Source of the DNA: Eudorina sp. 2006-703-Eu-15
Taxonomy: Eukaryota > Chlorophyta > Chlorophyceae > Chlamydomonadales > Volvocaceae
Direction of reading: 5' to 3'
Assembly (NCBI GenBank): GCA_003117195.1
Contig: BDSI01000074.1
Location: forward strand, 207,913 to 271,912
DNA length: 64,000 nucleotides
The translations under genes and the position numbers were made by a program. Position 1 is the first letter of the stretch; every line of letters starts with the position of its first letter. The notes under the pieces are model-generated. The model ran no database searches, was not told the DNA's origin, and saw nothing but the letters and a program-made list of their open reading frames with translations. Below are positions 35,666-45,686 of the stretch, piece by piece.

Positions 35666-36535
35666 TTAGAAATACTGCTTCATGCAGATGCCTTCCGGAC
35701 TGGGGAACACCGCAGACAGGTAGGAACGGAGTACAGGTGTGTACGTGAAGCACAGTAAGCACGCGAGGGGAGAGAATGAGATGAGATGGGATCATCGGGG
35801 AATGAAGGAACGGGTGCTATAGAGGCTGAGACTCAAGGCGCAGGTGGGCGCCGGGACGGTCCAGGATGACACCCCACCCATCCACCCACCTACACTTTTA
35901 CTCGCAGCCATAAGAGACAACTGCCCCTTGGTTCCCCGAAGATTCAATCCAAACCCATCTCGTCCTCGCTTACTTCGCTTCAAACGGCCACACCTGTACC
36001 CACAACAACAAGACAACTGCCGATAACTGCTCTGACTGCGGCGTTGCCTAGTCCGGATCTCTGAGAGACATGCATATAAAGCAAATCTCTTCTCACAACT
36101 AAAGGTTTCATACCACATTCCAACCTCTGCGTCGTGTAAGGGTGGTTAGGGAGTGACTACACCATGCCCCAGAAGAGCAAGCTCACAGTTATAATTCGAT
36201 TCAAAACTGCCTCCTGCGCGAGATTTTAAACAACACTTGTGACCTTGTGCCCGCGGGCGTGATCCGGAGAAGTCTGACAGGCGAAGGCAATTCAGCAAAC
36301 CCGGCCATGTAAACGATATCTTGCGGGAACATGACCTGCATTGTCCCAGGATGTCTCACTCATGTGCGTTAGGTTAGGAATAAACGTCGACGGGGTGTAC
36401 GGCATATTCTCAGATTCTTTATTCACATAGAGCCGCCAAAGCTGCTGAGAGAAGTGATTGAGAATATTGTCTTTGCAGTTTACGCCGCGACTCCTGGCTT
36501 ACGTTCAGCTCAAGAGATAGTAAATATCCCTTTCT

Positions 36536-37045
36536 GTGGAGTGGGGCACTTACAAAAATCACATATTCTGCGGCATTATTCGCAGACTATTCCGCCTATT
36601 CTATACAACATACGCCCTGCTGATCCTTCCAGTGTTGGTTCTGCTGACACTCCGCTATCAGGGTCAGCGCTTTGGGCTAACTGCCGGGTGCCAGGACAAA
36701 GACTGCGCAAGTGCATCAGCTTGTGAAGAAGCTTTGTCAGGCTTCGCCTTGATCGTCTCTTCAGCGGTCAGGCTGCAACGCTTCGTTCGTGCGGAGTCGT
36801 CTGAGGGTAGGATTGTCGCAGGGACGGTGGAGAATGCGTTATTCCAGCGCATGTGCCTGTGGACTTTCCCAGTGCAATATGTGTGTATTGTGTATTTCTT
36901 ACTGGCATTGCCTAAAAACGGGACGTTTGCTGTTCCCCAGCTGTCTTTTGGTAGGGCCTGGTCTTCGGTGGAAACCCTAAGGGCTCGGCCTGCGGGCCTT
37001 CATTTCCGTTTTTGTGTCATCTGCTTATGCCACCTCTCTTGTTGA
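36536..37045 (+). CDS. Unassigned hydrophobic ORF upstream of the SPX gene
   Basis: Plus-strand frame of 169 codons with a hydrophobic stretch (YALLILPVLVLLTL) ending 84 bases before the SPX start codon. The opposite strand is also open over 36664-37000 with a hydrophilic frame ending LSWHPAVSPKR, so the coding strand is unclear. It may simply be the long 5' leader of the SPX gene. Confidence 0.2.
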   Translation: MEWGTYKNHIFCGIIRRLFRLFYTTYALLILPVLVLLTLRYQGQRFGLTAGCQDKDCASASACEEALSGFALIVSSAVRLQRFVRAESSEGRIVAGTVENALFQRMCLWTFPVQYVCIVYFLLALPKNGTFAVPQLSFGRAWSSVETLRARPAGLHFRFCVICLCHLSC

Positions 37046-37128
37046 GCGTTTCATTTCTCGTTATCGGATGCACCTGTAACGCACAGACATTCTTTCGGCC
37101 CTGGGTTTCGCCGCATTCCTGCAGTGAC

Positions 37129-40100
37129 ATGAAGTTCGCGAAACGGCTCGCTAGTGAGGCTAGTCGAAAGGGATCTTTTGCTTCAGCCTATTTCGATTAT
37201 CGCGCGGCGAAGAAGGCAATTAAGGACGATATCCACAAATCAGGTGCGGACGGCAAGGTACTTGCACGAGCGGCGGGTGGGATTGTTTTCGCACAAAAGC
37301 TGTATCAGCGATTCTGTGCATCTGTATGTATGATCTGCGCGGAAGGTCGGACATGGACCCCGGCAGTCGTGCAAGTCTCACGGCACGCGCTCGGCACGGG
37401 CTGCAACTTCTCACTCCCTCAGCTGCGTTACAAACATCACCGCATGGTGGGCCTTGCCTCCAAATCCTCACGCTCGTTCCTCGGGCCTTGCAGATGTGTC
37501 TGGTGCAAGCTTCCAGAAGCTGCTGGAGTCGGAGCTTCGCAAGGTCTCGCAATTCTACTCGGAAGCGGCCGATCGGATCGAGGTACGGGTGGGCGCATTC
37601 CGTCGTCTGTTCGGCGTTTGGGGTTTGCCGCCGGCGTGTGGGGTTTACCGCTCTCATCGTAGGCAGTGGGGAGGGAGTGACTCAGCGCTCCTCGGCGTGC
37701 ACAGCCGCGCGTGGCTGGCGGCCGACCCCCGAGCGAATCAACACGCTTGGTGCGGCACGCCTGGGCTCTTGCTTGAGCCACCGCCCAAGGTTCTCTTGCC
37801 CGCCATCATCCCGCCCAACAGGTGCCAGCGAAGGAGTTGTCAAGATGCAGCCCACACCGCATGTCTGCATGTCTCCTGTCTGTGTGTCTGGTTACGTACT
37901 TGCCCCGCCGTCGGCTCCCATCACCCCTGATGTCCGCGCCCCACGCGCTCCTCATCCTTGCGGCCCCTCCCCCCGCCTCCTCCTCCGCCCCCTGCAGTCC
38001 ACTCTGGGGAGCCTCCGCGCCGGGCCCCCGGGTCCGGGCCGCGTGCAGCAGCTGACCTCCGTCCGCTCCGAAATCAAGGAGCTTATCAAGTTCGTGGCGC
38101 TCAACTACCTGGCGGTGGGTGGCCTCGGGCCGGAGGGGGTGGGGCGCTCGCCGGTCGGCGCCAGGAGAGCGGTTGTCCGCAGGGCTGCCGTGCGTCCGTC
38201 CGTCCGTCCATCCATCCGTGGCAGATGGCGCTGTGACCGACCCCGCCGCGGATATTGATCCTGCGGCGGCGAGGCGAGTGCGATCGGCCGTCGAGGCGAG
38301 GGAGGAGAGTGTGCCGCAGTGTTGGCGTACGGGAACCGCCGCCACCTTACCCACTCGCAGCATCACTGTGTCTGCAAAGTCTGCCATGTGATTCCCCTTT
38401 CCCACGCCGCCTCCCGGTCCCCTGCTCCCCTCCCCTCCTCCGCCCCCCTCCTGGCGGCTTTCAGGTGGTCAAGGCCATCAAGAAGCGCAACCGCCACCTC
38501 AAGGAGAACTTCGGCGCCTCCGCCAGCGTCTCCCTCCAGGCCCTGGACATGCTGGGGCACGAAGTCTTCTTCACCTCCCCCCGCCTGGCCACCCTGGCCA
38601 CACAGGCGGACGTGCTGGCGTCAGCCATCGGCCTGGCGGCGGCCACCAACGCGGGGCCCAGCGCCGCCGCCGTCTCAGCAGCAGCAGCAGCAGCGGCGGC
38701 GGCGGCGGCCGCGGCGGCTCCGCCCCCGGCGCCCGCACCCCCGGCCGCCACGGACGTGTTGGAGGACTACCAGTGTCCGATCTGCCTGGATACGCTGCAC
38801 AACCCGGTGGTGCTGACGTGCGCACACAGGTTCTGTTGGGGCTGCCTGGTGGCGCATGTGACGGCGGTGAGGGACCAGCAGCTGCCGATCAGTCCCGCGG
38901 CGGCGGACGCCAAGGGTGAGTTGCGTGGAGGCAGGAGGGGGCACCGACGGGCGGATGGGGGTGAGGAAGAATTAAACCCAAAGGCTGGAATGGACCCGGG
39001 CACATCTGGGGCTGGATGGAGACGCGGGCGGACGGGTGGGCTAGTTTTGGAGGAGCAGCGGTCAGGCGGAGTTGGGGAGGCGGAGGGCAGGGGGGGTTCG
39101 AGTGAGGAGTGATACTCGGGGCTGGCGCCGACTATCAGGGCGGAGGCGAGGGGGAGGAAGGGGTACGGGGGGCGAGGAGAAAGGGAGCGTTCTGAACTTT
39201 TAATGGGCTGGACACACCTTTGGGGGATAAAGGGTGAGGATAGGGCACCTGCAAGATTCTGGCATATCTTACTTTCGTGTGCCGTACTCCTTACACCCCC
39301 CTGCCTTTCCTTCTCAGCCACAGCGGCCGTCAGCAGCGCCGTCAGTTCGATGCAGCTGCTGGAGCGCATCGCGGCGGCGGAGGAGGCGGACTGCTCCCAG
39401 CAGCGCTTCTACAACTGCCCCGTCTGCCGCAAGCCGCAGCTGCTGGACGTGGACACCCTCTCGGTGGATCCCTTCCTCAGCTCCTTCATCGAGTCGCTCA
39501 AAGTGCTGTCCGTCAACGGTGGCTGCGCCGCCGCCGCCACCACCGCCACCACCACCGACGTCAGGCCGCAGCCAGCGGCGGCGGCGGAGCTGGCCGCCGA
39601 GGCGGCGGAAGCCGCCCCCTGGGGACTCCTGCCCCCCCAGCGGCCCGAGCACGCCGGCCGGCTGTGTGTGCTGCTGGACCTTGACGGCACGCTCGTGTCG
39701 TCGTACACGCCGCGTCGGGCGCCGCGGCTGCCGCCGTACGTCCGTACCCACCTGGTGGGGATGGGCTCGAAGCTCAACCCCGGGGGTGTGTTCGTCGTGG
39801 AGCGGCCCGGGCTGAGGGAGTTCCTGACGGAGCTGGCGTCCTTCGCGGAGGTGGTCATCTTCACCGCGGGTGGGTGGTGTGGGTGGGTGGCTGGCTGGCT
39901 GGCTGGGTGGGTGGGTGCGGGCGTTGGTCGACGGCGATCCCCATGTCCTGGCTTTGCCTGCACTGCATGTGTCCCGACCTCTTTCCTCGCGGTGCAGCGG
40001 CATGCGTCCATCCGCGGCCCTGCCCCTCGGGCCCCGCCACTGCTGGCACATCACTGCCACCATCCTCCCCCCGTCCAGGGCGCTAATCGCTGTTCCTCCC

Positions 40101-41700
40101 GTGCCCACTGCACACGTGTATCCACCCACATTTACCCAATTTGGGTCGGGCGGGTCTCTTGTCTAAACACATGTACACACATTCTGGGTCTGGGTGGGCT
40201 TCTCGTTGAACACACATCCGTCCCAACCGCACCCCACCCTGCCGGCGCAGGCCTGGAGGACTACGCCAAGCCCATCGTGGACGCCATCGACCCCTCCGGC
40301 TCCCTCTTCGCGCACCGCATCTACCGCGAGGGCACCCTCCGCACCGAGTACTACCAGTGCGTCAAGGACATGGGCCGGGTGGGTCGCGACCTGCGCCGCA
40401 CCGTGCTGGTGGACGACACGCCGCTGGCCTTCCTGCACCAGCCCGACAACGGGGTGCCGGTGCTGGGCTTCCGAGGAGACCCGGATGACCGGCTGCTCAT
40501 GGAGGCGGTGCTGCCGCTGATGCAGGTGGGCTGGGGTGGAGGGGCAGCGGAGGGGGGCGGTGAGGGGGAGGAGGAGGGGGCGAGGAGGAGGGGTTGTTCA
40601 AGGGCAGCAGAACGCATGGGGAAGGACGTGGGAAGGAGAGGCCGAACGTTCGTTGATTCGTATGGTGCCCCCACCCCACCCCCCGCCCTTTCCACCGCCA
40701 CCACCACCACTACGTCCAGGTCCTGTCCAGGGAGGGCGATGTACGGCACACGCTGCAGCGCCGCTTCGACATGACCACCTGGTTCCGCCGCAACTCCTTC
40801 CCCATCGACACCATCCTGGACTCGGCCCGGGAGGCGCTGCGGGCGGAGCAGCAGCGCCACCTGCTCCACCGCTGCGCCACCGCCACCGCCACCACCGCCG
40901 CCGCCCCGTCCCAGAAATGCCTCGGGGGCACAGAGGCGGCATCGCCGGCGGCGCCGACTTCGCCGGCGAAGGCCGGCACGCCGGCGGCGGCGGCGCTAGC
41001 TGGCACGAGCTGTAACGGCGCGAGCTGTAGCAGCAGCAGCCTGCCGTGCTACAGCTTCACCTCGCCGCGCCTTCCGGCACCGACGAAGCGCTTCGCGTTC
41101 GTGACGGATTTCGACAAGACCCTTACGGATGTCGACGCGGGCGAAGCCGTCACGGAGGCTCTCGCGCCGGAGCTGCTGCCGATGTTGATCGGCCTCGACG
41201 CCCGCCAGTCGTACATTCCCATCACAAACACGATCTTGTCGGAGATGGCACGACGCGGCGTGTCGAGAGATGCGCTGCTCACGACGCTGCAGCAGCTCGG
41301 CTCCGAGATGCCGATCGCGTCGAGCGAGCTTCTTCGAATGATGGCGGGCGCCGGCGTCGACGTCAAGATTCTTTCGGATTGCAACTCGGTGTTCATTAGT
41401 CATATCCTGGCGGGCGCGAAGCTCAACAAGGGCTACGTCCAAGAGGTCATCACAAACCCCGCCGCCTTCGAGCACGTGCCCGCGGCGGCGGCGGCGGCGG
41501 ATACCGCCGTGATTGACTGCGGCGGCGCCGCCGCCGCCGCGCCGGTGCAGCGGCAGCGGCTCGTCATCCGGCCGAACTTCGACGGCTCCGACGCCACTGT
41601 CGTACTCCCTGCCGCGCACCAGCACCGCAACGGCTGCTGCAGCGCCGCCAGCACATGCGCGACCGCCAACGGCCACGCACAACAACACACCAACGGCGGC

Positions 41701-41731
<31 letters not shown>

Positions 41732-42030
41732 GGGCACACTGCTGCCCGCGCTGCCCGGACAACCTTTGCAAGGGCCTGGAGGTCTCCCGGCTGCTGCACC
41801 GCAACGCCTACAGCCACATCGTCTACGCGGGCGACGGCGCCAACGACGTGTGTGCGGCGCTGGCGCTGCGGCCGCAGGACGTGGTGCTGGCGCGGGGTGG
41901 CCACGCGCTGGGGCGCTACGTGGAGGCGGCGCGGACGGACCCCTCGCTGCCGCAGATCGTGGCGCGGGTGGCGGTGTGGAACACGCACGAGGAGCTGCTG
42001 GCCTGCGTGCGGCAAGTGATGGACGTGTGA
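37129..42030 (+). CDS. SPX-RING-FCP/SCP-type phosphatase-PHOSPHO-type phosphatase fusion protein
   Basis: Seven exons: 37129-37243, 37494-37582, 37998-38114, 38465-38915, 39318-39869, 40251-40525, 40720-42030 (969 residues). The SPX domain (about 1-160) begins MKFAKRLASEASRKGSFASA, with the YFDYRAAKKAIK helix and KAIKKRNRHLK helix that bind inositol pyrophosphates in known SPX proteins. A RING follows: CPIC (211-214), CAHRFCWGC (226-234) and CPVC (291-294), as in plant NLA-type SPX-RING ligases, with a long insert before the last pair. Next is an FCP/SCP-like HAD domain: DLDGTLV (Asp378, Asp380), EVVIFTAG, VLVDDTP (Asp496-497) and a typical C-terminal helix GDVRHTLQRRF. Finally a PHOSPHO-type HAD domain: FVTDFDKTLTD (Asp663, Asp665), ILSDCNS, CPDNLCKG and YAGDGANDVC (Asp905, Asp909). 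The single ORF 40720-42030 covers the end of the first phosphatase and all of the second, so the fusion is not a splice artefact. Likely role: phosphate homeostasis. Confidence 0.86.
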
Positions 42031-45000
42031 GCGCTGCTGTCGGGGGGAGGCGGCAGGTGCTGCGGGTGCTGTGAGTGCTGTTTCAGAGGGCGACCGCGGG
42101 AGGTGCTGTCCGCGGTCGGGGCGAGGGGGAACGCCTGGCGTGTGGTGTGTTTCGGGTGAAGACTGGAAAGCCTGTGTATGTGTCTTTTGTGTGTTCTTCG
42201 TGTTGAGGGCACAGGCACCCGGGGGGCGGCGGGGACGGGGGAAGGGGGGCCGGACGCGAGCTGGGGCGGGGAGGGTTCCTTGCTGCATGAAAGGCTGGCG
42301 CAGGGGCAGCGGGAGAGCGCGAGGTGCGCGCGGGCAGCGGCACCGGTGCTGTGCGGACGACGGGGTTGCTCGCCGCGGCTGTGGAGGGCTATGGTTGCTC
42401 GAGATGGGGTTTGTATCGTAGGAGGGCAGAGACAGCCGCGATTCCTCCCATCGGGAGAGGCTGGCCCGGACCGGCAAAGGCCAACCGCGGCGCTTTGCTC
42501 TGTGCTCCAGGGGGGTAAGAGGGAATGCCCGCATGGCATCGCATCGCATGGCATGGCCCCGTGATCTACTCAGTGGCCATGTGCTGTTTTTGTCGAATAT
42601 CGCAAGGCGCACACCAACTTGTGTACCGCTGATGAGTTACGGCGGATGTACTAAAAGAACAAACGGATTGGGGGCCGGCGGGGGCTGGCTGGTGCGCCGC
42701 TGGCTGCCCTCGGACCGGCGGTCGGAGGGGTCCGGGCCGGAGAGTTCGGGTCGGGGGCCGAGCGCCCTCCTCCCCCGCGGAGTGGCCCTCGAGGGTGGTG
42801 GGGAGGCGGTGGCTGGTCGGAAGTTGGCAGGAGGGCCATCCCTGCGGGGCAGGGAGGGGAGGTTGAGGGCGACGCTGTGTTGACCGCCAGTGGTGCTGTT
42901 GGTGTCATTCTCCGGCGCAGGCCCTGCGGTGGGCGCCAGTGCCCGGCGGCGGGGCTCGCCGCGTCGGGCGGGAGCACGCGGCAGCTCACCCCCTCCCTGG
43001 CCGGCTCATTGAGGGCATTCGCAGCGGAGCAGCAGCAGCGGCAGCGTTGCGTGCGCCGGCTACCCCTGTTTGGCTGCCCGCTGTGGTTTTGAGGGCGAGG
43101 GATGTGCTCTCACCCACCATGTACTTTGTCTGTCTGTCTGTCCAGGCCGAGTGCGTACGGTACGGTACGGCACCGTGTTCCACAATGGCCAGCGGCTGCC
43201 TTGTAGAGAAGAGTTCCTAGTATTCTTCGACACACACTTAACACACCTAAAAAAATATATTTCGACAAGCAGTATCGGTGACGTCTTACTTACGGGCTGC
43301 TTGCCGCGCTTTCGGGGGGCCCTTTGGGGCTTGCGGTTGGGTGCTGAGCCCGGCTCCCACCCCACCCGGGGCCCCTTCTCGAGGTTCATGTGTTGTGGTT
43401 TGGATATTTTTGTAGTTCAGGGAGTGCCGCTGGTTGTCCGCCGCTGTCCGTGGCGGGTGGCGGCGACGTCAAGAAGCGGCGGGCACTTCCGATGCATGGC
43501 ATGGCAGGGCTTGTGGGCAGGCACCTTTCTCCTCCTCGCGCGTCGGCCTCGGTCTCGGTCTGCACTGGAGGAGCAGTCCGTGGCGGCGGGCGGCAAGCCC
43601 CCCTGCCTGCCCTATTCCCTTCACCCCCACCGTAATTGATATGGGCAGGGCGCAGTATGCACTGTTGGCATTTCCTTCCTCGGCCGGCGTGCATTGTCCG
43701 GAACCGTATAACAATAAATAAATGGCACTCGTGTGCCTGCTGCTGCTCCAGGGGCGTCGGCCCTTCTGAGAGTCCGGGCGGGGGGTCTGGTGCGTTGAGC
43801 GGCGTTGGGCGGCATCCAGGCGCAGGCAGCCAGACCAGACAGTCAGGCGCACGAATGTACGGCATGCCGCGGTACGGACGTACGGATAGATTGATGGAAG
43901 AAAACGGGTGTACCTTTCCTCAGTAGGTTATTCCTCCCTCGCGAGCATGCTGGACCGGGAACGGAAATGGCGCCCCGGGGTGGGGAATGGTGGAGGGGGC
44001 CCACGGCAATGCCGCTGCATCGCGGCCTCCGCGCGGCCGGTTGTGTGGGTTGGGTTGTGGGGGAGCGGCTGCTAGGCTGGGGTGGCGGGGGAGCCCGGGG
44101 CGGGGAGCCCAGCCACCGGGACGTTCCAAGTCTGTGCGTGTACGCTGCAAAACAAAAAAACGCTGCGTGTGTATGTGTGTCGTACTATCTGTACGTAAGT
44201 GACGAGCGTGTGCCTGGTCGTGATGGTTGACCGTTGTGTGTGCGCGTGTGTGTGTGTGAGCCTTGGTGCGGAGGGGGGCGACTACCGGTAAACAGACATA
44301 TAAGATATATGATACGAGGGGGGCCGGTAGCGAGGCGGGTATCTCTCACCGTCCTCGTCATCTCGTCACCGTGTGTGAGTGAGCCGCGCGGGGGGAGGTC
44401 GATCACCTCGGTTTTTCTCTCCTCGTGAACGTGAAGAGTTGAGTGCCGGAGGGTGCTGCCGAGGGAGTTACGCGGCCGGCGCTGAAACGGCGCACCCGCG
44501 GGCTGTCGTGTTCCGGCGGTGTCCGGGATGATGATTTTGCTGCGGGTGGGGTGCGGTGGGGTGCGAAGGCGCGTGTGAGTGTTGGTTGGTCATGGTGAAG
44601 AGGTAGCAAGGCACCGAATTTGTGTGTGTATGTGGGTGTGGTTTTTGTGTTGGTTTCTGTGTGGGTGTGTTTTTGTTCGAGTGAATGTGGGTGTGTATGT
44701 TTCTTTGTTTGTGTGCATGCACGGAGGGTGTGGAGGATGAAACTGAGTGACTGCGGCCGCCATCCCACCTGCAAGCGTCAAGAGCGTGGTTGCGGGCGAA
44801 GGCTGTCGGGGCCGAGATGTCGGGGCTGTCTGGCGTCTCCCCTTCGCACCGCTGTGCTGCACTGCGCAAGAGGGGCGCGGCGGTTCGGTATCCTGCGGCG
44901 GTGGACGTCTGACGAGGTTGGGGTGCGGTGGGGTGGCGGTGTGCGGATTTTGACCCTTCCTCGTCTTGGGTTTTCCGGGGATCGGACCCTGTCGGTGGAG

Positions 45001-45318
45001 GGCGCCGGCGGGGCCCTTTCCCCCTCTTCCTTCTTCGTATGTGCGCATCGGTGTGTGACCCGTCGTCTGCTCGCTTCCCCTCTCTCTCCTTCCGGATCCC
45101 GGACTGCTGGCTGCGTTCACCACCCGCTCGGTGGTGGTGGGCAATAATCGCCGCACGTGTAAGCAGCAAACCCTTGGTGTGGTGAGGCTGGCCGGCATGT
45201 TCACGAGACCATCACCTGCGGCTACATCACACAGCATCCGGCCCAGCGATCCAACGTCGCCAGAGGGTTCAAGAGGCGTCCAAACCACCGTGTCCTTGAC
45301 TATTGAAAAAGAATCATG
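42031..45318. other. Intergenic region between convergent genes, no gene supported
   Basis: Contains the 3' UTR of the SPX fusion gene. No frame shows recognisable protein features. An AATAAATAAATGG stretch occurs at 43711-43723. TG-rich tracts are at 44150-44260 and 44620-44715, and GTACGG repeats at 43154-43170 and 43856-43885. Confidence 0.5.
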
Positions 45319-45323
45319 TTACA
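45319..45323 (-). terminator. Candidate poly(A) signal (TGTAA on minus strand) for the lumen-protein gene
   Basis: TTACA on the plus strand, 364 bases beyond the stop codon at 45687. Confidence 0.5.
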
Positions 45324-45686
45324 GTGGACTCCTCGCTCCCCGCCGGGTCATCGGTGACAGCCGCAGCCGCCTCACCACGACACCAAAAAAAACGAAAGCG
45401 CGCCACCATGGCGCGTCGGACGTCGGACAGGCTGCCCCGTGGGAAGACCTGACGTACCCACATCCCTTGCGCGCGCCCGCACTGCGCAGCGCAGCGTTGT
45501 CATGCCAGGAGCTGTTGCCCCTGTTGTCTGAGTCCCCGTCGCGCTCAACATCAACAGACCGATCAAACTCCGGCGGCCCTAGAGGTTGCGCGCGAGGTAA
45601 GCAGGTAACTGTCAAGAACCGCTGCCCCTCCCTGTGACCTCCCCAGTGGGATCAGCAACCAACCCTGCAGCCTCCAGCCTCCGCCC

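Larger units (their letters stand above)
32282..37128. other. Long intergenic region with a few unassigned ORFs
   Basis: Nearly 4.9 kb with lower GC than the gene-dense parts and AT-rich islands (33660-33960, 34255-34330). No family could be recognised. Three stretches have protein-like composition and are described separately (33099-33368, 35339-35665, 36536-37045). The last 700 bases should also hold the promoter and 5' UTR of the SPX gene. Confidence 0.5.

Noticed and set aside
37244..37257. Alternative first donor AAG|GTACTT for SPX exon 1
   Set aside because: Gives phase 0, which would put the next exon (needs phase 1) out of frame; the donor G|GTGCGG at 37243 restores the SPX sequence.
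40996..42612. A minus-strand ORF of 538 codons over the PHOSPHO domain
   Set aside because: Arg/Ala/His-rich antisense shadow; the plus strand contains all HAD motifs.
44403..45288. Minus-strand ORFs rich in His/Thr/Pro
   Set aside because: Generated by TG/AC microsatellite-like sequence; no domain and no consistent splice structure.
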